Of a stretch of 64,000 nucleotides of DNA, positions 26,316-39,343 are shown piece after piece (position 1 is the stretch's first letter; the number at the start of each line of letters is the position of its first letter). The stretch is from Sitta carolinensis (taxonomy: Eukaryota; Chordata; Aves; Passeriformes; Sittidae). The notes under the pieces are model-generated. The model saw only the letters and a program-made list of their open reading frames with translations, was not told the origin of the DNA and made no database searches. The stretch covers positions 41,289,743 to 41,353,742 of the forward strand of contig CM063283.1 of the NCBI GenBank assembly GCA_032173965.1, written 5' to 3'. The translations under genes were made by a program, and so were the position numbers.

Positions 26316-26505
26316 GGGAAGGGAAGGGAAGGGAAGGGAAGGGAAGGGAAGGGAAGGGAAGGGAAGGGAAGGGAAGGGAAGGGAAGGGAAGGGAAGGGAA
26401 GGGAAGGGAAGGGAAGGGAAGGGAAGGGAAGGGAAGGGAAGGGAAGGGAAGGGAAGGGAAGGGAAGGGAAGGGAAGGGAAGGGAAGGGAAGGGAAGGGAA
26501 GGGAA
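26316..26505. repeat. (GGGAA)38 microsatellite
   Basis: 190 bases of uninterrupted GGGAA on the plus strand, 38 copies. Every four adjacent units satisfy the G3-N2 quadruplex pattern, and the tract is a perfect purine mirror repeat. Glycine/lysine/arginine/glutamate frames on plus and proline/serine/phenylalanine frames on minus across 26289-26625 are repeat translations. Confidence 0.98.
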
Positions 26506-26549
26506 GAGGGAAGGGGGAAGGGGGAAGGGGGAAGGGGGAAGGGGGAAGG
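26506..26549. repeat. (GGGGGAA)n continuation of the purine tract
   Basis: The array changes unit to a 7-mer GGGGGAA, about five copies, after a transition 'gagggaag'. All purine on the plus strand, so the combined purine tract is about 234 bases. Confidence 0.95.
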
Positions 26550-28146
26550 ACAGAAAATCAAGCACCTCAATGAATTTAAGGTTTCTGAAACCACTCACTG
26601 GAGAAATATAATTTTATGCAGTTAACTGAAACTCATTTTGTAGAAAGAGATGATAATAAATGCAAAATTGTACAAGCAAGCTTCAGTAATAATAGAAAGA
26701 ATGTACCACTGGATAAAAAGATTGGCAATTCTTTTATTGGTAAATTATACCACTGTGATTCTTTTTTCAGAAGGTATAGTGACAAATTGCTACTGTGCTG
26801 CTGTACAAATATTTTTTCAATCAATGTAGCAGGTCGAAATAAGTTCATAGAATTAGAAAAGGGCATCCATACCTTATTGTGATGTTTATGATATTTGTGC
26901 AGTGCTTGCTGCTTTTTTTTAATGGAGGTTAATGAAAGCTGTGCAGATAACTCAAATGGGATGCATTTCTCAATCCATTTCCAGGAGAATCTCACTGCTT
27001 ATACTATGGAATATTTTTGATTGCTATGCATTATTATTATTAGATTACATTCACTTAATTGTATTTTATTTACAGACTTTCTACTCGTATCAGAAACTGT
27101 AGCACAGAAGAGTCTACCTCAAGACTTAATTCAAATATATTCTGACTCCCTTCAGTTTCCACAGACCTATAATCTGTTGGCATCTAAGCAAATTAATCCC
27201 TTGAAGTTCCCTGTAACAGTATTAAACCCTATAACTCTTAAAGTCAGGCAACCAGCCCTGCTGTCCCAGGAACACTGAAGTTGTTGGTGTCCGTATTAGG
27301 GCTTAAAAAGACATAGCAGCATCATTTTCCAGGCCTTCAGTATGTATGTCCAGCAGAACGAGGGTCAAAGATTTGGCTCTCATTCCCACAGAATGAAACT
27401 CATTTAAGAAACAGGAAAGACCTAATGTGCAGTCAAAATCAGGATCCATTTGTTTTCTCTGATAAACAATGGGTTTAAGAAGAAATGGGGGGAATTACAT
27501 TTTTACTGTTCTTGTTTCACAACCTGTGCTCTGAGCCTATATATTAGGAATGTGACTCTAATAGGTTTCCTGTGTAGCAGATTTATATGCATACTTGATA
27601 TTCATCATAAAGTAATAAAAATAGTTTAGAAAACCTCCACTGAAATAAAAAGATGAATAAATGATTCCTGTCTTTATTATGTTACTTAGACAATGTAAAG
27701 AAAAAAAGTAAATAAACTCCTCAGGTGAATACTTTTTGCCTTCACTGTAGGTTCTGATAAACATTGCATTAAAATATTACAGTAGACCTAAAATGAGTAT
27801 CTTAATCATGGAACTTTAATGGTCTCAGTTCATACTGTGTTAGACCTCCCTACTGTGATGAACAACTCTTATGCTGAAATAATAATCAGCTTCATTAAAA
27901 TAGTGTTAAATAAGTCCCCATTCCAATTATGTTGTTGCAGATGCAAAGGGAGCATGTGGGATCTAAAAGTCTCAGAAAAATAACTTCATGAATATAATTT
28001 GTGTGAATCTCACTTTATTGATTTATAATGTAGCATTAAATCAACCCTTTTAACCTGATTAGTCCCCTTCCTCTCAGGGGAGTCCATCCCTTGCTGGAAT
28101 ATGTACTAAAACCTCCTCAATATCTAGGTGTACATCTATCATTTAC

Positions 28147-28168
28147 AAAAAAAAAAAAAAAAAAAAAA
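28147..28168. repeat. 22-base poly(A) run
   Basis: Uninterrupted A homopolymer followed by 'gaaaaagg'. No upstream retroposed gene recognised. Confidence 0.9.
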
Positions 28169-29855
28169 GAAAAAGGTCCATCATAGCTTTTATTTTTGTT
28201 ATCACTTGCAAATTTATTAGCTTGCCACTGAAAATCCACTAAAATGTGGAATGGATTTAAACACTGTAAATAAAATGTCTTGTGTAGCAGAAGTTTTTGT
28301 TTTCAAACTGAAATATTTCCAGAGGCAAGAAGTCTCTAGTGAAAGTAATTGTTATCGACCCATTTTCTGAACCAAGCTATAGTGACTATCTTGCAAGCAA
28401 ACCCAGCTGATCAGCACTTCACTATATATATTTCCTCTCTACAGAAACCTATCCAAACATGCAAAATTGTCTTTCCCTCCTTGTGTCTGAACTTTCTAAG
28501 TTCCACTTCTTAGAAATTCTCTTCTGTTTGCACAGATTGTCTTGTCTCAAGGCAGGAGTGATGTCTCTATAGCAGCAGCATTCTGTAAAATGTGAGAAAA
28601 AACATTTTTGCTACCTACTTTCAAGAGGGTGCAGCAAAATGTGACAGCTATGAAAAAGCTTGTTATATGATTGCAATTAAGCCCCAGATGACCTTTCCAA
28701 GAAGACTGTGGTTGTCAGTGCTTTCTCAGGTGCAAAAATCCCACTTAGGCTGAAATTCTACCTGCATAAGTATTACTCCATGCCTGGTTATCAGTGAGCC
28801 AATTATAGCTGTCTGGGCTAATACAGACTTTTCAAATGGAGGGCTGAAGTCATTATTTTGTTTGTCATGCATCTTCCCCTGCCCAGTCCCAGCTCTAGAT
28901 TTAAAATAAGAATATCTTGGGATTTCAAAGAAACTGAACTACACCTTCAAAGTACTGCATTGTCTCCTCTACTGTAATGAGATTCAGATGCCAGAACAGT
29001 TTTCAAGACCTTAAAGATACAGATCCTAAACCTATTCTATTGTATACAGAAGGGAGTGCAGCTAAGTTTGAAATATAATATACCCTAAACAATTCAGAAG
29101 TTCTAAGCTCTCACAGTTTCAAATGAGAACAGAATTTGTGGGTGTTGCTTACTCCAGATTTTACTTTCTTATAGTAAGCCTCAAGAAAAAGAAAACGAAC
29201 AACATCTCATCTTTGGCAGACCTATTTACATCTAGGAGTGCATATGGCAATGTGAAGAGCTTCCTACAAAACCAGAAAAACAGTCTTGGAGTTCTCTGTT
29301 TTTAACTCCTATCTGGAAGTCTTCCTTAAGTGACAAGAGAAAGGCACTAATGAGGAGGAAATGAAAATGAAAAAAACGAGGAATTGAAATGCTTGTTTTC
29401 CTTCACTAATAGCACTGGCTATTAATAAAAGACAATTAGTAAATGAATGCTTACTGCCTCCTTTCACAATCAGCAGCAAACATAAAAAAGGGAGAAACAC
29501 TGAAGCTAATAATAGAATTGGATGTGTAAATAACTGCATAATTCTGGATTAAACCACAGAAGCAAACAAGAAAGACAGAATCTGTTCCAAGGCAGGTCTG
29601 TGCAATGAGATTATTACGTGCAAAGACAGTGCAGAAGTTTCCTTTAGTGATTTTCTTTAGTGGACTTTGTATCAAGTGTAACTGTACAAACTGCAGACTT
29701 ATATGCCTGTTGGTCATCCTAAGCTTCATTTCAAGTTAATAGAGGAAAAGTATGCACTTCCTAAATATAATTATTTTCATGTCAAAATGGGCATCTAAAG
29801 TAGATAAAACATATCCATAAGTAACTCTTTGTCTCTACTGAGCAACAAAAAGAGT

Positions 29856-29911
29856 TGTGACTAGTGACTATATAGTGACTATATGTGACTAGTGACATAT
29901 AATGACTAGTT
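29856..29911. repeat. Short irregular repeat of GTGACTAGTGACTATAT-type units
   Basis: The words GTGACTA, GTGACTATAT and GTGACTAGTGAC recur four to five times within 56 bases, with slight variation, indicating a small local tandem duplication. Confidence 0.75.
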
Positions 29912-31018
29912 CAGGTAGAAATGTTTACACTGTGAAAGTTTAAAAGTAGGTGATATGAAATCCTTCTCTAGGGTCTGGGTAAGTGATAGCTAGGTTTCAA
30001 AGGAAATGAGAAATATACCATTACAGATATCATATAAATCTTTGTAGGTATCAAGTGCATGTTAAAAATATGTGCAGGTTTCCCCAGAAACCATGACACC
30101 ACATTAAAGATGGCACAAAACCAGTTGTTGAGATGATAAGAAATGACAGATTTGAAGTTGTTGCTGTAACTTTATTGTTCAACGCTTTTGTGTACACAGA
30201 CATTCAATGATTGTTTATAAATTATTATTTTAAAGACTTCATGCTTCACACAGAGCACAGAATGATTCTTGCAATCAGTACCAGGGTTATTTACTGCAGA
30301 GGAAAATACAGAAATAATTTCAATGTAAATGTTATCCACTTTTTTTTACCAAATTTCATATCAAAAAGCCTGGAAAATCAAGTGAGTTCCAAAAATTCTT
30401 CTAATCTGGTTTTGAGTGAAAATAAAACTGTCTTTTTCTGTAAGTAAAAAATATTCAGAGAAATAAGTTGCAAAATTTTGTTCCAAATGTTTTTATATTT
30501 CATAAAATTATAATGTATTGAAAACTGGTCTTGAAATTGGAGCAACAGACTCCATTTAACTACGCCGATCTCTTCCAGCAAGCCAAATTGAATGGCACTC
30601 AAATAATGGGTGACAGGTAGCAACAGGCAAAAGTATAGAATAAGCAGCAGCAGCAGCTATTCACTATGCCTAAAGCTGGAATTCTCACTGCAGCTCCAGA
30701 ATCTCTCCAAATAACTATCTTAATAAAATCCCACATCCCAGAATTTTCCTCTTATTTATTATCCAATACAATGGATCTTATGAAGCATTACTTTAATATC
30801 AAGTTTAAGGATTTCTTACAGAGAGCTGTCCAGTGAAAAACAATCTAATGTATTCTCCCTAGGAATCTTGAGGCTCACTTGAAGGATCAATGTAATTAGC
30901 TTCTACTGCTGAAAAATGGATTCTGGATGATCTGTCAGGTTCTGCCTCATATATCTTAATAATACTCATTTTACCAGAAAAATATTTCAGCTCTTATGAT
31001 AGTATATTTTTCCTCTAG

Positions 31019-31256
31019 TCTTCAAGGAAGATCTAAGTTTCAAACAGATGGTGCGATAAAATCCCAGCTATCATCATGGCTGCAAAAAGAAAATGATGAC
31101 TATGCACCTCCAAATAGGAGAGATATTCTGCAAAGCAATACATTGATGAGTATATGTCAAAACAGGAAATTGACAGAGGCAGAAGAGCCAAACAGGACAG
31201 AATTACTTCAGAATCAGATCCATGAAGAACCACAAAATATAAAATATAAAATATAA
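31019..31256 (+). CDS. Candidate terminal coding exon (unrecognised, low confidence)
   Basis: A good splice-acceptor context (pyrimidine-rich 'atatttttcctctag') ends at 31018, and an uninterrupted frame runs from there to a stop at 31254-31256, about 79 codons with one leading base completing a split codon. The predicted peptide is polar and mixed (many Q, N, E, K, R; motifs such as SSWLQKENDDYAPPNRRD and EEPNRTELLQNQ), unlike the hydrophobic low-complexity peptides from chance frames in this A/T-rich DNA. It ends in an IKYKI-like repeat. AATAAA follows at about 31459-31464. No membrane segment or domain is recognised and no upstream exon was found, so it may equally be a chance frame. An in-frame ATG lies upstream at 30996 but sits in the putative pyrimidine tract. 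Confidence 0.25.
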
Positions 31257-32064
31257 ATGATCCTGTTTGCTGAAACTGTTCTGCTTATGTGTGTGTATCT
31301 TTTCAAAGAAAAGTAATAGCTATCTAGCACTCTGAGGACTCTCAGTGATTCAGCAATGACAAAATCTTAGAGAAGAACAGGGAAAAAAAAACACTGTCCA
31401 TGGTACCAATCATTTTCCCTGAAATCACTACAAACTCCTCTTGTATAAAAAGCAAAATGAATAAATATTTTTTTTCTAATATCTTGACAGAACTGAGGAA
31501 GAAAAACAGCTCTGAAAATAAACAGTGCATCTGGAGGGTCACTGCCTCAGGCATGATTTCTCAGTTTTGTTTCCACACAGTTGTAAATTAATATTAATTA
31601 TTCATGACTTATTACAGTTGTCTTTTTCTCTGAAACAATTGACTTTTTTCTTCAAACTGCATTTTTCTCTGCATTACATCGTATACATTTATAAATGTGC
31701 CTTCACGACAGCTTTAGGCTTGGGTGACATATAAGGATCAAACTAGAGACCTCTTGTGTTAAAACCTTGAAGTGAAAATCCATGATTTTGCAGTTGAGGA
31801 CTTTAAGAACCCATTCTCTGTGGATCAGTGGAGAGGGGATTCTATAATACCTATTTTCTACTGTTGTTTTTATAATTCAAAAGTATTTTCTATTAAGTTT
31901 CTAGGAGATGCATTTTCTTGAACAGTTTATGAATAACAATGGAAATACATAAGATCCTGTCAGTCTAGAAAAATCTCCCATTAGGATACTACTCTCTCTT
32001 TCCCTGACATCAACATAGAGGTCTCAAACTAATTCTAAATTGTTCATTTAAAAAAGTATTAGAA
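31257..32064. other. Unique A/T-rich DNA before an LTR
   Basis: No coding signal or recognised repeat. Frames at 31342-31554 minus and 31400-31734 plus overlap each other and are not credible. Confidence 0.5.
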
Positions 32065-32366
32065 TGTGGGAACCAGGACATCATTCTGACTGTCCTGGGA
32101 AGATTTATGGGTCACAAGAATTTAGACAGAATGATAATTAGTATGTCACAGGGTGAAAAAGTAGAATTTTAGGATTTTAGAATGTGAGATCAGGGGACAA
32201 AGATGGAGGAAATGGGGTGTGTCCCTGAGCTTCTTCTTTGTCCTCTTGTTCTCCATCTTCTGTGGTGGTGTGGCACATTTTGGTTGGTCTAGAACAAAAG
32301 TGCAATGTACAACATAGTGGATAGATATTGGAGAATTGTTATAAATAAAGCATACGTAATTTTCAG

Positions 32367-32373
32367 TATAAAA
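32367..32373 (+). promoter_or_regulatory. LTR TATA box
   Basis: TATAAAA in plus orientation within the probable LTR, upstream of its AATAAA. Confidence 0.55.
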
Positions 32374-32498
32374 GATAGTGCCATCCCAAGGGTAAGAAAA
32401 AAAGAGAGAGCACCACAACCAAGCCTGGAGAATTCAGCACAGCCTGGCCTGGGGAGAAGACTGTAGCAGGCCAGGGCACAAATATGAGATAAGCAAAG

Positions 32499-32504
32499 AA
32501 TAAA
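32499..32504 (+). terminator. LTR poly(A) signal AATAAA
   Basis: AATAAA about 130 bases after the LTR TATA box; the expected R-region signal. Confidence 0.55.
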
Positions 32505-32812
32505 CAAATTCCTGAACACAAGAAAACAGACGACTCAACCTCTTCTTCAGACTCAGGGCTGGGGGAAAAAAAAAGCCTTCACAGAGACAGAGACAAGATA
32601 AGTCAGGTGGAAGCCAAGCTCATAGAAGCCTCAAAAGCCCCAAGAAAACACAACAGAAAGAAAACAAATATATATATATTTATATTTTAAAATCCTAACA
32701 TTAAAACACTATTAAACTTTTGCTATTGCTGGAAGGACAATGTACATTCCAAATAAAAGCTACTTTTCTAGAATGCAAGATCTAGTTTGTCTGCAGTAAT
32801 TGCTTTAAACTC

Positions 32813-32817
<5 letters not shown>

Positions 32818-32861
<44 letters not shown>
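32818..32861. repeat. (TA)n microsatellite
   Basis: About 21 to 22 uninterrupted TA dinucleotides between the LTR and the next retroelement block. Confidence 0.95.
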
Positions 32862-32865
<4 letters not shown>

Positions 32866-33084
32866 GTTTAAACAGAAACCTTCAAGCACTGTAACTTATT
32901 TAGTTTGTACCATGATATGAAACTCTCTATGCTCTTATGGCCTCCCTTATCTTCTCAAATGCCCTCACAAAATAAGTATGATGCTTTGGAAATTGAGGGT
33001 CAGGCAAATGACAGTGAAGATGCAGGTTTATCTGGGACATTGACCAGAATAAGTCAGTGAACCAGATGGATCTCAACTACAGGT

Positions 33085-33505
33085 GTTAAGGAAAAAAGCA
33101 TAATTGTAGAAGGAAACTTCATTATGAGGGGAACTGAGGGTTCTGTATGCCAGCTGGACCTGTCCCACAGAGAAATCTTACTGATTATTACTTGCAGCTA
33201 GTTGTCTAGGTTGGCAATAAAGAGGTTCATGAGACAAGTCCTAGAGGAATCAAAAAGGACTTCAGGGCACTGGGGAGACTGGTTCTAGGGTCAGGAGCAC
33301 AGATCATGTTTTTCTCTATTCCTTTGGTAGCAGGAAAGAATGTCAAAAGGTCCTAGTAGACCTCACGTAATCAATATATGGCTTAAAGACTGATGTTGTT
33401 GTTGGAATTTGGTTTTTTTTGACCATGGGGTTGATTATGTGGCTCCAGGTGTGCTGAAGACAGATGGGGTTCAAAAGTGACCACAAAAGTCACCATAAGT
33501 CACCA
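33085..33505 (+). other. Repeat-like segment upstream of CR1, unassigned
   Basis: This stretch is richer in G+C and in structured words than the neighbouring DNA and abuts the CR1 fragment at about 33510. It gives the impression of an interspersed repeat, perhaps the more 5' part of the same LINE or another retroelement, but I cannot name the family and see no open frame. Confidence 0.35.
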
Positions 33506-33509
33506 CAGA

Positions 33510-34840
<1,331 letters not shown>

Positions 34841-34937
34841 ATTGCAGAGATTTTTGAATTTACTTTGGCACAAGGATGGAGATCTGATGACACAAAGCTT
34901 GTTTGGTTGGAAGAATGTTTAAGGCCTGGCACAGCCC

Positions 34938-35060
34938 TCTAGAATTGTCAAGGTTGGAAAATTACGTGTTAAGTATTCAAGTACAACCATCGAATCCATA
35001 ACAAACTTACCTACAGACAGAGGTCTTTTCTGCACTAGGTCTGGATATTTCCTCAACGTG
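34938..35060 (-). mobile_element. CR1 LINE 3' end fragment
   Basis: Starts 'tctagaattgtcaaggttgg', followed by degenerate 'caagtacaaccatcgaatcc', matching the reverse complement of a CR1 subtype 3' end. Short, old and non-coding. It lies tail to tail with the preceding plus-strand CR1. Confidence 0.6.
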
Positions 35061-38000
35061 ATTATACACAGTACCTAATGCTATAACATCAAGAGTAGTT
35101 AAACAATGCAAATGATCACTAGACTGTGTCAGTACTCTGAGCCCTGGTTTGGGGATATCTTTACAATTCTCGGAAATATTATTTAGTCAGTCTTTCAAAT
35201 TTTCTACTCTGGCAAAGGATCAGGTGTGTACATTCTAGAGTATACTTGCCTAGATCAGTTTTCATGCCTATATTTTCTTCACTTTGGTTTCTCATTTGAC
35301 AAAAAGTTATTTTAGAAGTCATTCCCATCTCTATTGGGGGAAGAAAAACAATACCTCATCCAGTTTTATTTCAATTTTACATGGAAGTATGACCTGATCT
35401 GTAATCATCTCATAACATAGCTCACATGCTTTATATTATTCTTCTTTTGAGGTATATAAAAAGCAAGGGATGCATTTTCAAAATTACTTGTTATAACTGT
35501 CAATTCTTTATGTAACTAATTGATCATTTATGTCCCTTGTGTCTTGCTGCACCATTCTAACATTATTTTCAAGAAAAAGCTCTCCACTGTGTTGATATGC
35601 CATACTTCAACACACTTCGATATTTATTATACAATAAAAATTCCTTTGAAACACAGAATTTCCAGTGCTGTTTCTGTGGCTGGAGGAAATCAAAGGGGAA
35701 AACTATACAAGATGAAGAATCAAAGGCAACTGCTTTATGTAAGGTATAAAGAAAAAAAGTAACTTACAACACTTTACAAACAACACTCTCAAGCATAAAT
35801 ATTGAAGGCTAGTGTATGCTATCATCGCAAAAAGGAGATCAAAGAGGTAGAAGGAAGGATACTTAGACAATATGCAAACACTGCAAACAAAAGGCAGTAT
35901 AATTAAACCAATCTCTATTAGCCATTGGTACTTTCTAGCCGTCACATTTTGACAATGTTTACACATATACTTGCATAATCACATACATATACAGAATCCT
36001 TTCATCAGGTCTAACAAGCAGCAACAAATACCAACTAAGTACCACTTATAATTGCTCTGGGAATAATTATGGTAATCTACCAGAACACTTAAGAGAGAGG
36101 AATAGTCAGCACCTGTGGAGTAAAGGGGTAACAGCAGAAGGAGGTGACCAAGAGTTAACCTCTGCAGAGCAAAGAGAGAGGGGTGCCCTTAACAATTCCC
36201 ATTACACTTACCACAGTGCAACAGGAAAAGTCAGATGAGTCTTTTAAGGCATGCTGAATAAAATATCCTCTTGTCTTCCTGCTACATCAGTGGTGTCATA
36301 AAGAATTTTATTGTTGTTTACAATCCTTGCTGCTCTCATATGCTTAGGTTATAACAGAAGAAACACTACTACTTTTATCTATGTCTGTAAAGAAAGTTAC
36401 CAATATATTTGACAGCAGTACCCTCAACACTTCAGGAAAGGGAGCAGAGAAAGGCAATGGTGTTTGAAGCCAAACAAGTCAGAAAGACAAAAAAGATCTT
36501 TGGCCCTGCTAGGTCTTGCTGCTCCCTCTCCTGTCAGAGAAAAGGATGAAGAGGCAGGTGTGTGTTCCTGAAGCTATTCCCTCTCTTTCACTATTACTCA
36601 CTTTTTTCTCCTTGACTAGCTCTCAGGCTCGTCAGCACAGCATCCCCCCTGCAGGCCTCTAACAGAACTAGAAATAAGCCTGCCTTTCTACAACCTTCTG
36701 TGCTCTTGACTATCCAGATCCACATCTTGTCCTTCTGCTGGAGCAGAGCCAGAAAAAACAGAAAAGCAAAGCCACCCAGTGAGAATTCTTATTCTAAGTA
36801 ACTGATGCCTTTTTCAGACAAATGTTAAGGAGAGAGAGGGAAAGACAGCTAGGAAGGGCAGTGTATATGAGAAGGATTTTAATAAAGATTCCTTCTTAAC
36901 AAAACCTGAAATATTTTTAAAAACCTCTGTTTTCTGCTTCTATTGTGATGTAATAATACAGGTGCCTATTTCTTAATTCATTATTTTATTTTTTTATGAG
37001 ATAGACATTTAAAAAGAAAATTCTCCCTTCAAAACTGGAATTGTTTGTTAGACTATACCATAAATTAATAATTTACCTAAACCTCAGAAAATAAGTAATA
37101 CCTGGGAAAGCAATAAAAGCTTCTGAGAGTTGGAAGCTGAATTAATTTCTGTCCATTAGTGACTATCACACAGGTTCACTGGATTGAGAAAGGATATGTT
37201 TAGCTTATGTAGCTAAACACAACTTTACAGCCGAACATTGCTTTGGTAGTTAAACACAGTTCTGTCAGCAAACCCACCCTTCCTGTTTACTTTTACTTTA
37301 AAAAATAAATCCATGACTTGTTTGTGTTTATTACTAATTTACAAGTAAACTTATTCTGCCTCATTTAATGTAAGATATCTCTAAGAATGAGAAAAAATAA
37401 AAATCAGTCTATTGACTTTTGTTCAGTTCACTGTAATTGAGCACTGAATTGTTTTGCCAGTGGAGGAATATGTAAAAAGTAAAACAACTGTAACAGCTAG
37501 AACTGTTTCCAATATAGTGTGTGTGGCAGACAGCAGCCCATTAAAAGAAATAAAGATTCATCTGGTGTTCATGATACAAGATGAATATAATTTCTCATAA
37601 AAAATCTAACATGCATTTATTGAGTATTTACAGACCAAGTTCATGAATCAAATAGACCCTGGTACATATGTAACTGAAGTCAAAATCTAAGGTTTCTCTT
37701 AAATGCAGAGGCAAGAATTTTTTTAATTGGTTCTTAATATAGGGCTTCTAGGCTTTCATTAAGACATGTAATTGGGGCACATAATTGACATTCTAAAAAC
37801 CCAAACATTGGCTACAACCCAAATTAATGAGAAATTCTAGCTTGCTAATAGTCTCAAAAATGTGTGTACATCTATTTTGTTGTTTACTATCAAAGTGAGG
37901 CTTAAGCTAGGCACATATATTTGACTGAAGGGCTTACTCTACCTTGCAAGAACAATTAACAGCTTTGTATAAATGTGTACTCTAATATGTATATGAGAGA

Positions 38001-38227
38001 AAAAACACCACCATAAAGATGACGAAAAGTAAATCTGATTATAGGAATAAGAATTACTTAGAAGTAATATTATTAGAATGCAACACAGAATTCCAAATGA
38101 TAAAATGAAAGAGTGAATGGAAATTGCATGTATTACACAGTTTATTTTCAGTAAATACTAACAAAATATGTGCAGAATACAATATCCTCTTCTGCATGGG
38201 GCACATTTCCCATTTGAAAAAATCAGC
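35061..38227. other. Unique DNA, no gene established
   Basis: About 3.2 kb without recognised interspersed repeats. A segment at about 36400-36800 is richer in G+C and pyrimidines than its surroundings but shows no long frame. Short frames at 35520-35966 overlap on both strands and are not credible. Confidence 0.5.
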
Positions 38228-38770
38228 ATAGATAGAATCATAGGATCCCAGAATGGTTTGAGTTGGAAGGGACTTTAAAGTTCATCTGGATCCCACTGCG
38301 GGCAGAGATACCATCAATTGCATCAGGGTGTCCAGAGCCCCGCTCAGCCTGGCCTTGAACACTTCCAGGGATGAAACATCCACAACTTCTTTGGGAAACC
38401 TGTTCCAGTGCCTCACCACCTTCACGGTAAAGAATTTCCTCCTGACACCTTGCATTTTAACTTGTTCTATCACTGTCTGCCCACGTGAAAAGTCACTCTC
38501 CATCTTTTTTACAAGTTCCCTTTATGTACTGGAAGGCTGCAATTATGCTCCCCAGGCCAAGCAACCCCAGCTCTCTCAGCTTGTCCCCAGAGAGGAGTTG
38601 CTTCAGTCCTCAGATCAGCTTTCTGGCACTTCTCTGGATTTCTCCAACGATCCACATTTTTCCTTTGCTGAAGACCCCACTGCAGGAAGCAGCACTATGG
38701 GGTCTCATAAGAACAGAGTAGAGGGACAGAATCACCTTTCTCAACCTGCTGGCCATGCCTTTAAATACAT
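38228..38770 (-). mobile_element. CR1 LINE fragment, intact 3' end
   Basis: Begins with 'tagaatcataggatcccag' and 'ggtttgagttggaagggac' and continues through the standard CR1 blocks: 'ccttgaacacttccaggga', 'ttccagtgcctcaccacct', 'gtaaagaatttcctcctga', 'agctctctcagcttgtcc', 'gggtctcataagaacagag'. It is one of the best preserved CR1 ends here, suggesting a younger age. The 166-codon plus frame (38328-38828) runs antisense through it, and the 73-codon minus frame (38282-38503) is the remnant of the sense C-terminus of CR1 ORF2. Confidence 0.93.
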
Positions 38771-39141
38771 CCTATTGTTATACATATTATGGAATAATTC
38801 ATGCTTATGTAAAATATATGTGAAATAAAAGTTCTACCTGTGAGAGAAATTCTTAAGGTTTAAAAACATCACCAGCCCAAAACAGGGAAATGGATTGTGA
38901 AACAGAGGTCAGCTGAAAGAAAGGCCTAATGAACAAACAAAAAGATGTGGCTCCTATGGAGATGGGTCCTCCCAGGGCAGTCCAGGAAACACCCAAGTGA
39001 TGAATCCTAGATCAGTTCCCATAACAGCATTCATTGCTTCCCAGAAACATCCGTCCAGCCCAACACAGAGAAAAGGAGACTACATGAATATGTGAAATCA
39101 CAAAAGAATAGGAGAAACTCTGCCCCAGGCAAAAAAAAATG

Positions 39142-39148
39142 TATAAAA
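39142..39148 (+). promoter_or_regulatory. LTR TATA box
   Basis: TATAAAA preceded by an A-run inside the probable LTR; likely the U3 core promoter. Confidence 0.55.
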
Positions 39149-39285
39149 GCTACCCCAGCAGAGATGACATTTGTGAAGAGGGGATTCCAGGTGACAGAGC
39201 TCGGATCATAGTTCACCCAGCATCGACCCCGGGCTCAATGCTCTTCCTTTGACTGTGGCTATCGATGACCAAATTTTGGTTTCAA

Positions 39286-39291
39286 AATAAA
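39286..39291 (+). terminator. LTR poly(A) signal AATAAA
   Basis: AATAAA about 140 bases after the TATA box and followed by a T-rich stretch. Confidence 0.55.
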
Positions 39292-39343
39292 AACCTATTT
39301 TCATTTTTATTAATTCATCTTTATTGTTCTAATACCTATAACA

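Larger units (their letters stand above)
26550..31018. other. Unique A/T-rich DNA, no gene established
   Basis: Includes a 22-base A-run (28147-28168), a small nested repeat (29856-29911) and a more complex segment at about 28655-28870 that may be conserved noncoding DNA. Overlapping frames on opposite strands (26616-26882 plus; 26633-26995 minus, 120 codons) are not supported as genes, nor are 29309-29729 minus frames. Confidence 0.5.
32065..32700 (+). mobile_element. Probable solo LTR of an endogenous retrovirus
   Basis: About 636 bp with TG...CA ends (TGTGGGAACCAGG at the left; ATCCTAACA at the right). It carries TATAAAA at 32367-32373 and AATAAA at 32499-32504, about 130 bases apart, in plus-strand order. 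Flanking hexamers TTAGAA (32059-32064) and TTAAAA (32701-32706) differ at one base, fitting a 6-bp target duplication. No internal retroviral genes adjoin it. Frames 32146-32519 (minus) lie inside and are antisense chance frames. Family unknown. Confidence 0.65.
38839..39343 (+). mobile_element. Probable solo LTR of an endogenous retrovirus
   Basis: About 505 bp with TG...CA ends (TGTGAGAGAAATTC at the left; ATACCTATAACA at the right). TATAAAA at 39142-39148 is followed by AATAAA at 39286-39291, about 140 bases apart, the same layout as the LTR at 32065-32700, which ends in the similar ATCCTAACA. Flanking pentamers CTACC and CTATA agree only in part, so the exact ends are uncertain. No gag, pol or env sequence adjoins it. 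Confidence 0.6.

Noticed and set aside
24593..26549. CRISPR-like array of repeats
   Set aside because: The repeats are contiguous pentanucleotides without spacers in a vertebrate-type sequence.
26289..26625. Four overlapping frames of about 100 codons on both strands
   Set aside because: Translations of the (GGGAA)n and (GGGGGAA)n arrays; a pentanucleotide repeat without stops stays open in every frame.
26633..26995. 120-codon minus-strand frame
   Set aside because: Overlaps an 88-codon plus frame, shows no domain or signal features, and is within the length range expected by chance in this much A/T-rich DNA.
38328..38828. 166-codon plus-strand frame
   Set aside because: Runs antisense through a well-preserved minus-strand CR1 fragment.
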